Made by a program: the position numbers and the translations under genes
Part shown: positions 44,965-54,932 of the stretch, piece by piece
Layout: each line of letters begins with the position of its first letter
How positions within the stretch are numbered: position 1 is the first letter of the stretch
Notes under the pieces: generated by a model
What the model was told of the DNA's origin: nothing
Databases searched by the model: none
What the model saw: the letters and a program-made list of their open reading frames with translations, nothing else
Assembly (NCBI GenBank): GCA_944390735.1
Contig: CALXRL010000100.1
Span: 46,534-110,533, forward strand
Source: an uncultured Victivallales bacterium
Lineage (GTDB): Bacteria > Verrucomicrobiota > Lentisphaeria > Victivallales > UBA1829
Length of the DNA stretch: 64,000 bases
Direction of reading: 5' to 3'

Positions 44965-47936
44965 TTCTGATTTCCTTTCTGTATGATTCCAAAACTCAAG
45001 CGGTTCTGATAGGCCTGTTTTGCATCGAAAAGATAGGCTTCCCGTTCGGTTTTCTTTCCGGCTTGCGCATCGTTGATCTTGATTTCAAGCCCGAACCTCG
45101 GGGGCAGTGCGTTTTCCGGCAGCTCCAGGCGGATGCGATATCCATTCGGAAGAGGAGTCACCGTGCTGCGGACATTCTGTTCGGACAGATTCCGATCGTT
45201 TTTCCAGACAAGAAGTTGTTCCCCCCGGTTTCGACGCGGCATGACAAACAGGCGGAACACCCCGGGCCGATAGGCCTCCGGATGATGTTCCGGCAGAATG
45301 TCCGGATCGGCATCAAAGAAGAACTCGACGCAATCCTGTTCCCACGGCTGCCATTTTTCCGGCACTCCGGAATCGGTGGCATCCTTAACATGAAGGTCAA
45401 AGACGGTTTTTTTTCCGTTCCGGTGAACTGTTCCTTCGGCATTCAATCTGCCATCCGCACTTCTCAGGGAGAATGATTTCTCCAGCGCGTGAATCCGGGT
45501 CCGATGGATCTTCAGCGGCGATTCCCAGATTTTCCCGTCAATGTAAATTTTCAGCACCGAGGCGGATTCCGCCTTCTTCTCCTGAACGGGGATCTCCATG
45601 GTTCGGGACGCGTGTCCCTTGAGCGTGAAGGGAACAGGTGCGACTGCGGAAAGAGCTCCGCTGTTGACTCCGAGAAATCCGGAGACCGTTTTCCCCGTCT
45701 GGTTGGAAATTCCGACCAGAAGCACGGTTTTTCCGCCGGAAACGATCAATCGTGCGCCCGGCGAGGCCGTTACACTTTGTTCCAGAAGCACCGGAAGCGT
45801 TTTCAATCGGGCAATGAACTGCTTTTCCGTGAGGTTTCCCGGCTGAAGATAGAATGGAGCAAGGTTCAGCGGAAGAATCCCTTTCACCGGATTCCCGAAC
45901 AGGTCATAGGCCGTGAGTCCGGAAAGATCTATTTTGACATGTCTGGTTTTCCGATAGTTCCAGATGGCGGCCACCGGCTTTCCTTCTTTGCGGAAGACGT
46001 AACAGAGGACTCCTTCCGGATAACGGATTTTGTCCAGGGGTTCCGCTCCTTCAAAAAACCGCGCGAGCGCATTGTACGCGGGGATGACGGGGGAGGGATA
46101 GAGATCCGGATACGATGTGACATGCTCATAACCGGGAATCATCAGCTCCGTCCACAACTGATCCTCGCTGAGAGGCTGAGACTGTTCCACGCCTTCTCCG
46201 AGATCGGTCAGGAACCGCCATGCGACATGGTGAGCTTTGACTTTGCCCGATTCCCAGTAGTTTTTCATTTCGGGACCGTCGAAAAGATAATACAGTTCCG
46301 TGTTCCAGAGAGGAGTGCTGCCGTGTTTGCGGATCAGCTCCTTCATGGCGGCAATCTGCTTGTCCGCGGGTTCCACGGAGCCGAGTTCACGGCTGGCGTA
46401 GGGATGGAAGGAAACCGCATCGGCATACTTCAGACCGCCGAGTTCAAAACAGCGGCGGGTGAAGAGGCTGATGTCCTGACCTTTGTCGCTGGTGGAGCAG
46501 ATCCCGACAACGGAGGCCTCCGGATTCGCCTTTTTGATCTCCTCATACGCGGATTTCAGAAACTCCATATAGGTCTCCGCCGAGACCTGAAACTGAGGTT
46601 CGTTGAAGATTTCATACTGCATGATCCGCTTTCCTGCATGGGCGGCAAGATTTCTCACATATCTCCGCCAGACCGCATCCGGAGGAATCAGCATCGGTCC
46701 CCCCTTGGAAATGGTTTTCGCTTTCCGAGCAACCTGTTTAAACCAGAGCGGGTATTCTTTCGGCGCCCATCCGGCGGTATTGATGAAGAAACAGTTGCCT
46801 CCGACCACCGGAAGATACGCAATTCCGTATTCTTCAAACAGCTTCAATCCGAAATCCAGAAATTTGAAATTGAACTTTCCCGGTTCGGGTTCCAGATAAT
46901 ACCAGTTGTCACCACACCCGTGTCCGCGCAGAATGCGGCAGCCGGCAAGCGACATGATCCGGAGTTTTTCCCGGATGGACGCATTGGAGGCAATCACTCC
47001 GGGAGGATCGGTAAGCAGCCCCTTCATCTTCAGTCCGCCGTTGAATCCCACGCAATATCGCTTCCGGTCGAAGGGTTTCCGTTCCAGCTGGCCCACAACC
47101 GCGAAATATGCGGGGAAACAGCGGATTTCCCCGGCATTTTCCAGTTCGATCCGGAAGCATCCCATGCGCTTGAGCGGATAGGAAAAACGGAACTGCCGGG
47201 AGCTTGCCGGTTTGATCCGGCAGTCCAGTTCCGCCGCAGGAAATCTTGCTCCGGAATAATCATCCACGGCGACCAGACGGAGTTTCCGACGGAATTCCGT
47301 CTTTCCCGAATTGTAAATCTGGACCGTGATCGAAGCATTCTCCGTTGTCGGAGCAACATAGATTCGGTCGTCTGCCGAGATTCCCATTTCAATTCCGGAA
47401 AATTCCGTACTCCCGCCGGAAGAGACGGAAAGATGGTCGAGCCAGACGGTTCCCTTTTTTGTCGGAAGAAACACCTTTACGTGATACATTCCACCAAACT
47501 CTCCGGTATTCAGCGGGACTTCAAACTCGGACCAATTTGTTCCGGCGCTGACATGCCCTCTCTTGCTGTACGGACCCTTTGCCATGGTCCGGGTGATGAG
47601 TTCAAGATGAATCGGCAGTTTTGCTTCCGATGTTTTGACGGCGCCCCTCAGAAAAAAGGTCGTATGAGGTTTCAGATAAAACTCCCGGCTGTAAACGATG
47701 CCGCGCTCCGCATAGGGGTTTTCGATCCGCAGGGATTGCCGGCCGGAGAAGCGGACTGCGCTGTCGGTTTTCAATGGCGGAAATTTCACATCCGGATTGG
47801 TGTCGGGTCTTTGAAAGCGTTCTATGGTAAAACCGCTGCAGCCCAGTTCAAAATCTCCATTGAACACCAAGTTTTCTCCGAAGACAATTCCGGAAGAAAA
47901 GATCAGGACGGACAGGAATAGCGTTTTTTTCATCAT
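44961..47936 (-). CDS. Large secreted clan-A glycoside hydrolase (GH39-like) with CBMs
   Basis: The 991-residue protein has a signal peptide (MMKKTLFLSVLIFSSGIVFG). A CBM4/9-like jelly roll (about 22-170), a beta-sandwich, and a TIM barrel (about 290-640) follow. The clan-A acid/base is Glu446 in IFNEPQ and the nucleophile is Glu547 in WNTELYY, about 100 residues apart as in GH39. The C-terminal part has a CBM9/DOMON-like domain (about 810-985). The overall layout matches the protein at 24908, although the sequences are only distantly similar. AAGGAG lies about 11 bases before the first ATG. It follows a pseudopilin gene and precedes the CBM-like gene. The substrate is unknown. Confidence 0.82.
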   Translation of the reverse strand: MMKKTLFLSVLIFSSGIVFGENLVFNGDFELGCSGFTIERFQRPDTNPDVKFPPLKTDSAVRFSGRQSLRIENPYAERGIVYSREFYLKPHTTFFLRGAVKTSEAKLPIHLELITRTMAKGPYSKRGHVSAGTNWSEFEVPLNTGEFGGMYHVKVFLPTKKGTVWLDHLSVSSGGSTEFSGIEMGISADDRIYVAPTTENASITVQIYNSGKTEFRRKLRLVAVDDYSGARFPAAELDCRIKPASSRQFRFSYPLKRMGCFRIELENAGEIRCFPAYFAVVGQLERKPFDRKRYCVGFNGGLKMKGLLTDPPGVIASNASIREKLRIMSLAGCRILRGHGCGDNWYYLEPEPGKFNFKFLDFGLKLFEEYGIAYLPVVGGNCFFINTAGWAPKEYPLWFKQVARKAKTISKGGPMLIPPDAVWRRYVRNLAAHAGKRIMQYEIFNEPQFQVSAETYMEFLKSAYEEIKKANPEASVVGICSTSDKGQDISLFTRRCFELGGLKYADAVSFHPYASRELGSVEPADKQIAAMKELIRKHGSTPLWNTELYYLFDGPEMKNYWESGKVKAHHVAWRFLTDLGEGVEQSQPLSEDQLWTELMIPGYEHVTSYPDLYPSPVIPAYNALARFFEGAEPLDKIRYPEGVLCYVFRKEGKPVAAIWNYRKTRHVKIDLSGLTAYDLFGNPVKGILPLNLAPFYLQPGNLTEKQFIARLKTLPVLLEQSVTASPGARLIVSGGKTVLLVGISNQTGKTVSGFLGVNSGALSAVAPVPFTLKGHASRTMEIPVQEKKAESASVLKIYIDGKIWESPLKIHRTRIHALEKSFSLRSADGRLNAEGTVHRNGKKTVFDLHVKDATDSGVPEKWQPWEQDCVEFFFDADPDILPEHHPEAYRPGVFRLFVMPRRNRGEQLLVWKNDRNLSEQNVRSTVTPLPNGYRIRLELPENALPPRFGLEIKINDAQAGKKTEREAYLFDAKQAYQNRLSFGIIQKGNQK

Positions 47937-47966
47937 TGGTATTTCGGCTCCTTGTTCGGAAAATCA

Positions 47967-48701
47967 TTAGAAACGGTAGACACCGGATTCGTATCCAACG
48001 TAATCCCGTAGAAATTTGAAGGAATCATTTCCCCGCATCATCGCCGAGCAGCGCACTCCCTGAACATGGCCGTCCAGAAACAGGAGATTGGCTGAGCCGG
48101 GATAGCCCAAAGGCGGATTCGGAGTATTGTATTCCAGATCGGCATCCTGTCTGGAATCCTGTCCTCCGTGGAGGAAGGAAAAGTTGTAGATGTTGTTGAT
48201 CCGGTTCAGTTCCCGGTAGGAATCTCCCATAAACGGAACCGTGGAGGTCGGATGAATCGAGGAGAGTCTGCGGATCCGGTTCTGATCCCCGGTTTCGCTG
48301 TCCCGATACCAGCCGCTGACAAACAGATTGATTCCGTAGTGAACCTGCCGCCAGCCGGTGGTTATGGTCCGTTTTTCAGAGGGACAGCGGAATACGGACG
48401 GCTGGGAACGTTCTTTGGAATATTTTGCTCCGAACTGGCTGAGCTGGAAGAACCAGGTGTCCTTCTCCTGCCAGCCGTTCTTTTCCACGGCTATTGAAGT
48501 TTGCGGAATCAGCCATCCGTCGTAGGCGTCGACATATCCCTGAACGGCAATGCCGAGATTCTGCAGATTGTTTTTACAGGAAATTTCATAGGCCTTTTCT
48601 CTTGCAGAATTCAGAGCAGGCAGGAAAAGTCCCGCAAGGATCGCTATGATCGCTATCGTTACAAGAAGTTCAATCAGTGTGAATGGATGATTTCTCTGCA
48701 T
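47967..48701 (-). CDS. Prepilin-like (pseudopilin) protein with DGH C-terminus
   Basis: The 244-residue protein begins [22 protein letters not shown] (start at 48701 after AGGGGA; an upstream ATG at 48725 lacks a ribosome-binding site). The [26 protein letters not shown] extension and a C-terminal [10 protein letters not shown] are typical of the group. It is the first gene behind the promoter at 48741 and is followed 30 bases later by the GH39-like gene. Confidence 0.88.
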   Translation of the reverse strand: MQRNHPFTLIELLVTIAIIAILAGLFLPALNSAREKAYEISCKNNLQNLGIAVQGYVDAYDGWLIPQTSIAVEKNGWQEKDTWFFQLSQFGAKYSKERSQPSVFRCPSEKRTITTGWRQVHYGINLFVSGWYRDSETGDQNRIRRLSSIHPTSTVPFMGDSYRELNRINNIYNFSFLHGGQDSRQDADLEYNTPNPPLGYPGSANLLFLDGHVQGVRCSAMMRGNDSFKFLRDYVGYESGVYRF

Positions 48702-48740
48702 GATTCTGTTCCCCTGAGTTTTCATCGTTGCTCGTGATAG

Positions 48741-48769
48741 ATTATACTCTGAAAACGGAAAAACAACAA
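48741..48769 (-). promoter_or_regulatory. Promoter of pseudopilin / GH39-like unit
   Basis: On the minus strand, TTGTTG (48769-48764), a 17-base spacer and TATAAT (48746-48741) precede the pseudopilin gene by 39 bases. It resembles the promoter at 40303-40331. Confidence 0.65.
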
Positions 48770-48784
48770 GAGGGAAACAGGACG

Positions 48785-48807
48785 ATTCCATATCCTGAAA
48801 TTGGAAT
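48785..48807. promoter_or_regulatory. Possible AraC-type binding site
   Basis: ATTCCA and TGGAAT form an inverted repeat with an 11-base spacer, just upstream of the -35 element at 48764. It abuts the araC-type gene stop, a plausible activator position. Confidence 0.35.
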
Positions 48808-48808
48808 T

Positions 48809-49702
48809 TTATATCTTTTTCTTGTCTTTGCTCTCTTTCCGGCATTCGGAAGGACTCATCCCGAATCTTTTCCGGAATTCCCGGGAAAATGCAAACTGTG
48901 TCTTGTATCCGCATTTCAGCGAGATTTCCTGCACGGTCAGACGGGTCGAATTCAGCAGGGAGAGCGCCAGATGCATCCGCTGTTCAATCAGATAGTGTTT
49001 CGGGGGAATCCCGACCTCTTTCCGGAACAGACGGTTCAGATAATCGGTCGTGACATGCAGCTCTTCCGCCAGCGCGGAGAGGCGGAAGGGTTCCGCCAGA
49101 TGAAATTCCAGGACACGGAAGGCGTCCGCCAGAAGCGGAACGGGCGCCCGTCCGGCCTCTTTTCCGATCTCCGTCACCAGCTCCATGGTCAGTCCGGCGA
49201 TCCGTGCGGTCGAGGCTTCCGACTTCTCTTTCAGAAGCCGGTGCAGCTCCCGGAGAATGGCGAGAATCTGCTCCGGATCGTTCAGCCGGTGGAGAATCTT
49301 CGAATAGAGTCCGGTCATGGCAAGAAGCGGAAGATGAAGCTGCCCGCAGATCCCGAACACCACCTTCCGGCAGTCCTCCCGCACCTCCAGATGTTTGCTT
49401 TTCCCCGCGGGAATCAGACAGATCTCCTTCGGATGAACCGTCAGGCGGGTCTCGTCCAGAAGAATGGTCATGGACCCCTCCAGCACCAGTTCAAAGGAGG
49501 TCATGGTGGTGTTCTCCTGAGAGAAGCAGTAGCCCCTGGGCAGTATCGCCGGATAGACAACGTATTCCGTCCAGAGCGGCAGCGCGTGATGCCGTCCGTA
49601 CTCCCAGGATTCGGCGGACATGTGAAACTGAACGCCTTTCCGGACAACGCCGGACATCCCGTTGAAATCGAATCTGTGTTCCTTGCTTTTCGATGGTTTC
49701 AT
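48809..49702 (-). CDS. AraC-family transcriptional regulator
   Basis: The 297-residue protein has an N-terminal cupin-like sensor (about residues 30-120, [26 protein letters not shown]) and a C-terminal double helix-turn-helix (about 190-290, [24 protein letters not shown] and [32 protein letters not shown]). The start at 49702 has GGAG six bases upstream. It lies directly upstream of, and in the same direction as, the pseudopilin/GH39-like unit and is its likely activator, with a possible binding site between them. Confidence 0.9.
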   Translation of the reverse strand: MKPSKSKEHRFDFNGMSGVVRKGVQFHMSAESWEYGRHHALPLWTEYVVYPAILPRGYCFSQENTTMTSFELVLEGSMTILLDETRLTVHPKEICLIPAGKSKHLEVREDCRKVVFGICGQLHLPLLAMTGLYSKILHRLNDPEQILAILRELHRLLKEKSEASTARIAGLTMELVTEIGKEAGRAPVPLLADAFRVLEFHLAEPFRLSALAEELHVTTDYLNRLFRKEVGIPPKHYLIEQRMHLALSLLNSTRLTVQEISLKCGYKTQFAFSREFRKRFGMSPSECRKESKDKKKI

Positions 49703-49814
49703 CTCTGCTCCCGCTGAAGAGGAGTATAGCCTGAAAAACGCAAAATGCAAATCCTCTTTGCCGATTCCCCCCCCATGGGAGCGGACCCTCTTTCCCGGAC
49801 AAGAAGAGACTCTT

Positions 49815-50561
49815 CTATTTCACGGGAACGAAATCCTTGTCAAACAGCACGCTTCCGTTCCATTGGTAGGAGCGGACCGCGCCGTTTACAAAGGTGAAGT
49901 TGGCGCTCCGGTTGCCCGAGTGATACCAGCCGTAGGTCGCGCTCTGGCCGATGTACTGATTGGAGAGAAGGTCGTAGAGAATGCCCGGTTTGTTGCAGAG
50001 TCCGTCAACTTCCCGGTAAAACGACTCGCCGTACAGGATGGACCCGGATTTGACGGTGTTGATTCGCCGCGCGTCGCTGAGATAGGAGCTCCCGGTGCAG
50101 ATGATCCAGCTTCCGCTGCCGGGAGCGGTGGTGTCGCGCCAGCCCTGCGGAACGGTCGGCACATAGACCGAATAGTTGAGCGTTCCCGGCGTGACTCCCG
50201 ATTTCCAGTTCGGACTCCCCGAGGCCGGATCGTGCGTCTTCGGACAGTAGAAAACTCCTTTCGGTTTCGCTTTCGCATAGCGGGAATACAGAGGCGTCTC
50301 ATTCGTTTCGTTCAGATAGCGGAAGATGAAATACGCATAGTTGACATTGTACGGGCCGTTCGGAGGAAGATAATCGTCGGAATCGACCAGATACGAGGCT
50401 ATGCCGGTATAGATCTGGCGTTGATTGTTGATGCAGAGCGCGGATTGCGCCGTCTCTCTGGCTTTGCCCAGGGCGGGCAGGAGAAGAGCGGTCAGGATCG
50501 CAATGACGGCTATTACGACAAGGAGTTCCACCAATGTGAAACGACATTCCGGGTGTTTCAT
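49815..50561 (-). CDS. Prepilin-like (pseudopilin) protein
   Basis: The 248-residue protein begins [23 protein letters not shown], then [24 protein letters not shown]. The usual DGH motif is replaced by [13 protein letters not shown] near the C-terminus, so this member is divergent at that site. It overlaps the GH5-like gene stop by 4 bases (ATGA), the tightest hydrolase-pseudopilin coupling in the window. It is the last gene of its unit. Confidence 0.86.
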   Translation of the reverse strand: MKHPECRFTLVELLVVIAVIAILTALLLPALGKARETAQSALCINNQRQIYTGIASYLVDSDDYLPPNGPYNVNYAYFIFRYLNETNETPLYSRYAKAKPKGVFYCPKTHDPASGSPNWKSGVTPGTLNYSVYVPTVPQGWRDTTAPGSGSWIICTGSSYLSDARRINTVKSGSILYGESFYREVDGLCNKPGILYDLLSNQYIGQSATYGWYHSGNRSANFTFVNGAVRSYQWNGSVLFDKDFVPVK

Positions 50562-53500
50562 GGCATGGCCTTTCCAGTTGTTTGAAATTCAAAATAGAGA
50601 GCCGGTCCGTTCGGGATCGCGGCGGTGTCCAGAGAGAGTTCCACGCGCGATCCACGGACATGGAGCGGCAGTTCCGCAATGCGTTTTCCATCCATGGCGA
50701 GCGCATAGGCTTTCAGCGAGTCTGCGTGACGGTTTGTAAATGCCAGTTCAAATTGTCCTGTTTCCAGAAGAAGCGGCGTGGATCCCAGTTTCAGCAGAAA
50801 CCTCTGTTCGGGATCTTCAAACTTCATGCCGCTGTTCAGGACGTTGGTGGCGACAACCAGAAGAAGACGCCGCGCCTCGCGGATCGGTCTGGTGCCGTCG
50901 ATGGAGGCCAGCGCCAGATTGCCGCGCGTGGTCATTTTCCGGATTTCGAAGTCGGGAAGTTTCGCCGAAGCGCCCGCCTCCGCGCAGATTCCCTGAAGGC
51001 GCGGCGTGCGGATCCGCAGAAAATTCCGCCGGGTGTCCATGAGCAGTTCTCCGGTTTCGGTCTCATAGATCCCCCTGGTTTCACTGGAGAGATTGCCGGC
51101 CGGAAGCGCCCCCTTCTTCCGGAGATCCTGAAGAAAGCGATCCAGATTGAACAGGGTGTTTTTCGACTCCATGAGAGTGTTGTACCACGCGTCCAGAATG
51201 ATTCCGGCACCGCCGCTGCGTCCGATCACGATTTCATCCTTTCCCGGAGGCGTGCGCAGATCGCAGGAGTAGGCGAAGCGGCTGGTCAGAATCACTTTTC
51301 CCTGCGCACTGGAGATGCCCTCCATGGCGGCGTTGCTGCGGAGAATCTCGTCGGAATTGAGCGCGAGCCGGACCAGATGTCTGCCGGGGGAGACGTCTCT
51401 GCGCAGAAAGAGAAGCGCGGTCAGGAACTCCTGCGTTTTGGCGATCGGATCGTTCCCGAGCATGAACGGCGAGAGCGTCACATAAGCATTCAGCGTGATG
51501 TTGGAGCCGAATCCGGTGAGGCCGTCAAAATCCTGGAACGCGGAGTAGCCCCCGGTGACAAACGCCTGTTCATACCGGTATTTGTTCCAGAAGACATGCA
51601 GATGCTCCGTCACCATGTAGGGCGTGCGGTAGCGGCGCATGGAGGCGAATCCGCGGATCAGATTGCCCGCATTCCCGATGGAACTTTCCTGCGAGATGAC
51701 GCCGCTGCCTCCGTTGCTGCTGCTGAATCCGTTCGGATGGGCGTGATAGCCGTTCATGGCAATGAAGTCGAAGTCCTTCCGGGAGGCCGCGTGACGGAAC
51801 GCCTTGCCCAGATTCATGGCGGATACCGGACCCGGATATCCGATCTCCCGCAGAAAGTTTTTGTAAAAATGGAAGATGCTGTTTTCCAGTTCCTTCAGAA
51901 AGCGGTTGATGTCCGAAGCCATCGGAGTTGCGCGCCGGATGTCGCTGCTGCGGAACGCCGTGATCTTGTCGAACGAGGAAGGCGCCTCTTTTCCCCATGC
52001 TTTTCGCAGAGCCTCCGGGGTTCGGTACCGTTTTTTCAGAAATGCCTTCCAATGAGGGAGGAGACCGCTGTAATCGGAGGCGGAAAGGAGACCGAACTCC
52101 TGTTCATTGAATCCGATGACCAGGGCGAGGGTCGGGTCGTCGACCAGGCGTTTTCCCGTGTAGGCATTGCGATGGGTGAAGAGTTTCCGGACGCCCTCCT
52201 TCCAGTTCCGGCGGACCCGTTCGCTGAAGTAGATTTCCTGCTTGAAATTGCCGGGCGTTGCGGGATGACCCTTCCATCCCCAGCGGCGGCCTTTCGCATA
52301 GCCGAGCCGACTGGTCATGGCGTCCATGTTCAGATAGATGCCGTTTCGACCGCATTCGGCCACCAGAAAATCGAACCGGTCCAGATAAACGGGATGAAAC
52401 TGCAGATCCTCTTTGGCGTCGATCAGCAGAATCTCGTCCAGATAGTGAATGCGCAGCATGTTGTATCCGGCGAGTCGTAGCTGACGGACATACTCCCGGA
52501 TTTTCTCTTTGGAATCCAGCTGCGGCTTGTTGCCGTGAAAGGTTCCGCGCCAGGAGGCGGGGCCTTCCGCGGTGGAAAAGAAGCGGATCGGTCTGGAGGG
52601 GCTCTGCTCGAAGGCGAAGTGCCCCTCCGGAGTGACGATGACGCGCCCGAACGTGCCGGTCGGTTTCCCGTCGTTGAGGAAGGAGAGGTCAAGCGCGGAG
52701 TTTGCGCGGATTCCGCCTTTCGGCGGCATCGGCAGAACCTTCCAGACCCGGTCGGGCCGCATGGTGACGATGCCGGATTTCGGAAGCTCGATCTCCCTTT
52801 GGGAAAGCGTTGCCGCAACGACGATCCAGTTCGCGGTGGACGCCGCTTCCCTGCGGAAAACGACGCGCTGAATCCTTCCCGGATCCTTCAGCTTGAACTT
52901 CGAAAGATAGAGTCCGACCTCGTTCCCTTCGCCGATACGCCAGATGGCAACGGGATTGGCATTGATTTTTCTGGACGGCTTCCACCAGTTTTCCACATCG
53001 CGGCCCTGAACGATTTTCAGCGTCTGTGAATTCCGGTCCCCGATCACCTGGATTTCGCCGACCGGCGGATAGGAGTCCGGACAGGTAAGCGTGTGAAGGA
53101 GATAGAGATATTTCGCGCGGCATTTCCCGCCGGAGAGATCGATCTCCGCGGAAACGAGTCCCCGTGGGAAGAGCTCTCCGGCAAAACTCAGGACGCTTTT
53201 TCCTCCGTTCTTTTCCGGATCGATCATCCGGAACGGGACATTGCCGAACGAGGTCTGTTTCCAGCGGAATTTCGAGGCGTCATTCCCGGGACCCTGATCG
53301 GACCAGCCGCCTTTGCCGTCATTGGCCGCGGGATCGGCGTATCCCATGTTGGCCTGTTTGGCAAGGTCAAGCAGCGTGTCGCCCGCTTCCAGCCGGAGGT
53401 TGCGGATCCGGAGCGTTCCTGTCGCATGGCGGAATCCGAGATACAGCGTCGCGGAGACGATCTCCTGCGGAAGATCAAATGATTTCGAAACGGTCGTCCA

Positions 53501-53893
53501 GCTGAAACTTCCGGGTTCCAGATAGATGCCGAAGGTGTCGGTTCTGCCGTCGGCGCGTTGGACGACCAGATCGAATCTTCCCCCCTGCCATTTCTGCGAA
53601 ACCTGGATGTCCCGGCGGATCTCCGCGGAGAGTGTGATCCGTTTTCCCGCGATGGCGGAAGCATCCAGTTTCCGGGAGATTCCGCAAAGGAGTCGCGGTT
53701 CCGTTTTTTCGCGTCGCAGTTCCAGACATTCCCCGCCATCCGGATCGCGGACGAAACGGGCCGTCTGTTTTGAATCCCGTATCCAACCGTTGAATCCGTC
53801 CGCTTTTTTCAGCGGCAGATTCAGCACTGTTTCCGCAAAAACGGCGGGCAATGTCCCTGCAATCATCAGCAGAGAGAACAGAAGTTGTTTCAT
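50558..53893 (-). CDS. Large secreted GH5-like clan-A glycoside hydrolase
   Basis: The 1111-residue protein starts at 53893 with a signal peptide ([20 protein letters not shown]). A CBM4/9-like jelly roll (about 20-175) is followed by the shared module (about 180-370, [11 protein letters not shown] and ENWWKP). The TIM barrel starts near 430 ([12 protein letters not shown]), with acid/base Glu597 in FNEQEF and nucleophile Glu763 in VTEHLH. A C-terminal beta-sandwich follows. It is a paralogue of the protein at 29925, with the same domain order from the module onward. It is divergent from an araC gene and coupled to a pseudopilin. The substrate is unknown. Confidence 0.8.
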   Translation of the reverse strand: MKQLLFSLLMIAGTLPAVFAETVLNLPLKKADGFNGWIRDSKQTARFVRDPDGGECLELRREKTEPRLLCGISRKLDASAIAGKRITLSAEIRRDIQVSQKWQGGRFDLVVQRADGRTDTFGIYLEPGSFSWTTVSKSFDLPQEIVSATLYLGFRHATGTLRIRNLRLEAGDTLLDLAKQANMGYADPAANDGKGGWSDQGPGNDASKFRWKQTSFGNVPFRMIDPEKNGGKSVLSFAGELFPRGLVSAEIDLSGGKCRAKYLYLLHTLTCPDSYPPVGEIQVIGDRNSQTLKIVQGRDVENWWKPSRKINANPVAIWRIGEGNEVGLYLSKFKLKDPGRIQRVVFRREAASTANWIVVAATLSQREIELPKSGIVTMRPDRVWKVLPMPPKGGIRANSALDLSFLNDGKPTGTFGRVIVTPEGHFAFEQSPSRPIRFFSTAEGPASWRGTFHGNKPQLDSKEKIREYVRQLRLAGYNMLRIHYLDEILLIDAKEDLQFHPVYLDRFDFLVAECGRNGIYLNMDAMTSRLGYAKGRRWGWKGHPATPGNFKQEIYFSERVRRNWKEGVRKLFTHRNAYTGKRLVDDPTLALVIGFNEQEFGLLSASDYSGLLPHWKAFLKKRYRTPEALRKAWGKEAPSSFDKITAFRSSDIRRATPMASDINRFLKELENSIFHFYKNFLREIGYPGPVSAMNLGKAFRHAASRKDFDFIAMNGYHAHPNGFSSSNGGSGVISQESSIGNAGNLIRGFASMRRYRTPYMVTEHLHVFWNKYRYEQAFVTGGYSAFQDFDGLTGFGSNITLNAYVTLSPFMLGNDPIAKTQEFLTALLFLRRDVSPGRHLVRLALNSDEILRSNAAMEGISSAQGKVILTSRFAYSCDLRTPPGKDEIVIGRSGGAGIILDAWYNTLMESKNTLFNLDRFLQDLRKKGALPAGNLSSETRGIYETETGELLMDTRRNFLRIRTPRLQGICAEAGASAKLPDFEIRKMTTRGNLALASIDGTRPIREARRLLLVVATNVLNSGMKFEDPEQRFLLKLGSTPLLLETGQFELAFTNRHADSLKAYALAMDGKRIAELPLHVRGSRVELSLDTAAIPNGPALYFEFQTTGKAMP

Positions 53894-53947
53894 GGGGCGG
53901 TTTTTCCTTTCTTTTCTGAGAAGACCGGTGCTCTTGATTTTTTCTAC

Positions 53948-53976
53948 ATTATAGTATATGTTGCAGAAAAAGACAA
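53948..53976 (-). promoter_or_regulatory. Promoter of GH5-like / pseudopilin unit
   Basis: On the minus strand, TTGTCT (53976-53971), a 17-base spacer and TATAAT (53953-53948) lie 55 bases upstream of the hydrolase start codon, in the divergent region shared with araC. Confidence 0.7.
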
Positions 53977-54017
53977 TCGGCAATTTGAAGTGAAAAATAG
54001 ATAAAATGGAGCGGAAA

Positions 54018-54932
54018 ATGGCAAAGAGGGAATGCCCCCTGAAGTATTACGAGGAGTACTACTGCCGGATGCCTGTGCATCCGCCGCCGCTGCCCCTGTA
54101 TGGAATCGGGGTCGGCAAGGAGATCCGGATCAAGGGGAAGCGCATTACGCATCCCGGAGTGAAGAACAATTTCATTGAAATGGATTTTACCCTGTCGGGC
54201 ACGGCGCTGATTTCGCTGTACCGTCAGGAATATCTGCTGAAGCCCGGGAGCGTATTCCTTTATTATCCGGGCGAGGAGCACAGCAGCGTTGCGGAATCCG
54301 ACTTCTGGACGCTGCGCTGGCTGACGTTCAACGGTCCTCTGGCGATGGCGATTCTGACCAGTTACAATTATCCGCGACTCATTGAGATGCCGCCGGAGTT
54401 TTTCTGCGCGAAACTGGATGCGATTCAGGCGCGGATCACGGAATCGCAGCCGCGCAGCATCCGGGAGACCTCGTCGGAGATTCTCTCGCTTCTGAGCTAT
54501 CCCGGGAGCCGGGCCGACGCGGGGGATTCCTCCATGGAGCTGATCCGGACGGCGATTACCTATATCTGCGACAATTTGTCAAATCCTGAACTGGATGTCA
54601 ATTCCGTGGCCGATTATCTCGGCGTTCACCGTTCCACCTTTTCCCGTCTGTTCAAGCAGGAGTACCGCAACACGCCGCACTTTTTCATTCAGGCGAAGAG
54701 AATGGGGGAGGCGAAGGCGCTTCTGACGGGAAGCCGCACTTCCGTCGCCCGGATTGCGAAGCTCTGCGGATTCCGGGACAGCACAACCTTCTGCCGTCTC
54801 TTTAAATCGCTTATGCACGTCACCCCGACGCAGTACCGCTACCGGGGCGGCGGAACGTATGCCGAGGAGATGGCGGAGGAGTCGAAGCCGTCCGGAGAAT
54901 GCGGCGGTCGAATCCGTCACTCCGCGCCGTAG
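54018..54932 (+). CDS. AraC-family transcriptional regulator
   Basis: The 304-residue protein has an N-terminal cupin-like sensor (about 35-110, GTALISLYRQEYLLKPGSVFLYYPGEEH) and a C-terminal AraC DNA-binding domain (about 180-280, VNSVADYLGVHRSTFSRLFKQEY and VARIAKLCGFRDSTTFCRLFKSLMHVTPTQYR). The start at 54018 has GGAG six bases upstream; an in-frame ATG at 54006 has none. It is divergent from the GH5-like gene and is the likely activator of that unit. Its end overlaps the convergent UroD-like gene by 16 bases. Confidence 0.9.
   Translation: MAKRECPLKYYEEYYCRMPVHPPPLPLYGIGVGKEIRIKGKRITHPGVKNNFIEMDFTLSGTALISLYRQEYLLKPGSVFLYYPGEEHSSVAESDFWTLRWLTFNGPLAMAILTSYNYPRLIEMPPEFFCAKLDAIQARITESQPRSIRETSSEILSLLSYPGSRADAGDSSMELIRTAITYICDNLSNPELDVNSVADYLGVHRSTFSRLFKQEYRNTPHFFIQAKRMGEAKALLTGSRTSVARIAKLCGFRDSTTFCRLFKSLMHVTPTQYRYRGGGTYAEEMAEESKPSGECGGRIRHSAP

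Noticed and set aside
45489..47921. Long plus-strand frame opposite the GH39-like gene
   Set aside because: It mirrors codon structure of the real gene, has no recognisable domain and no signal for translation.
7331..50561. The prepilin-like genes as parts of a complete type II secretion system
   Set aside because: No secretin, ATPase, inner-membrane platform or prepilin peptidase gene is present, and the genes are scattered among hydrolase operons.
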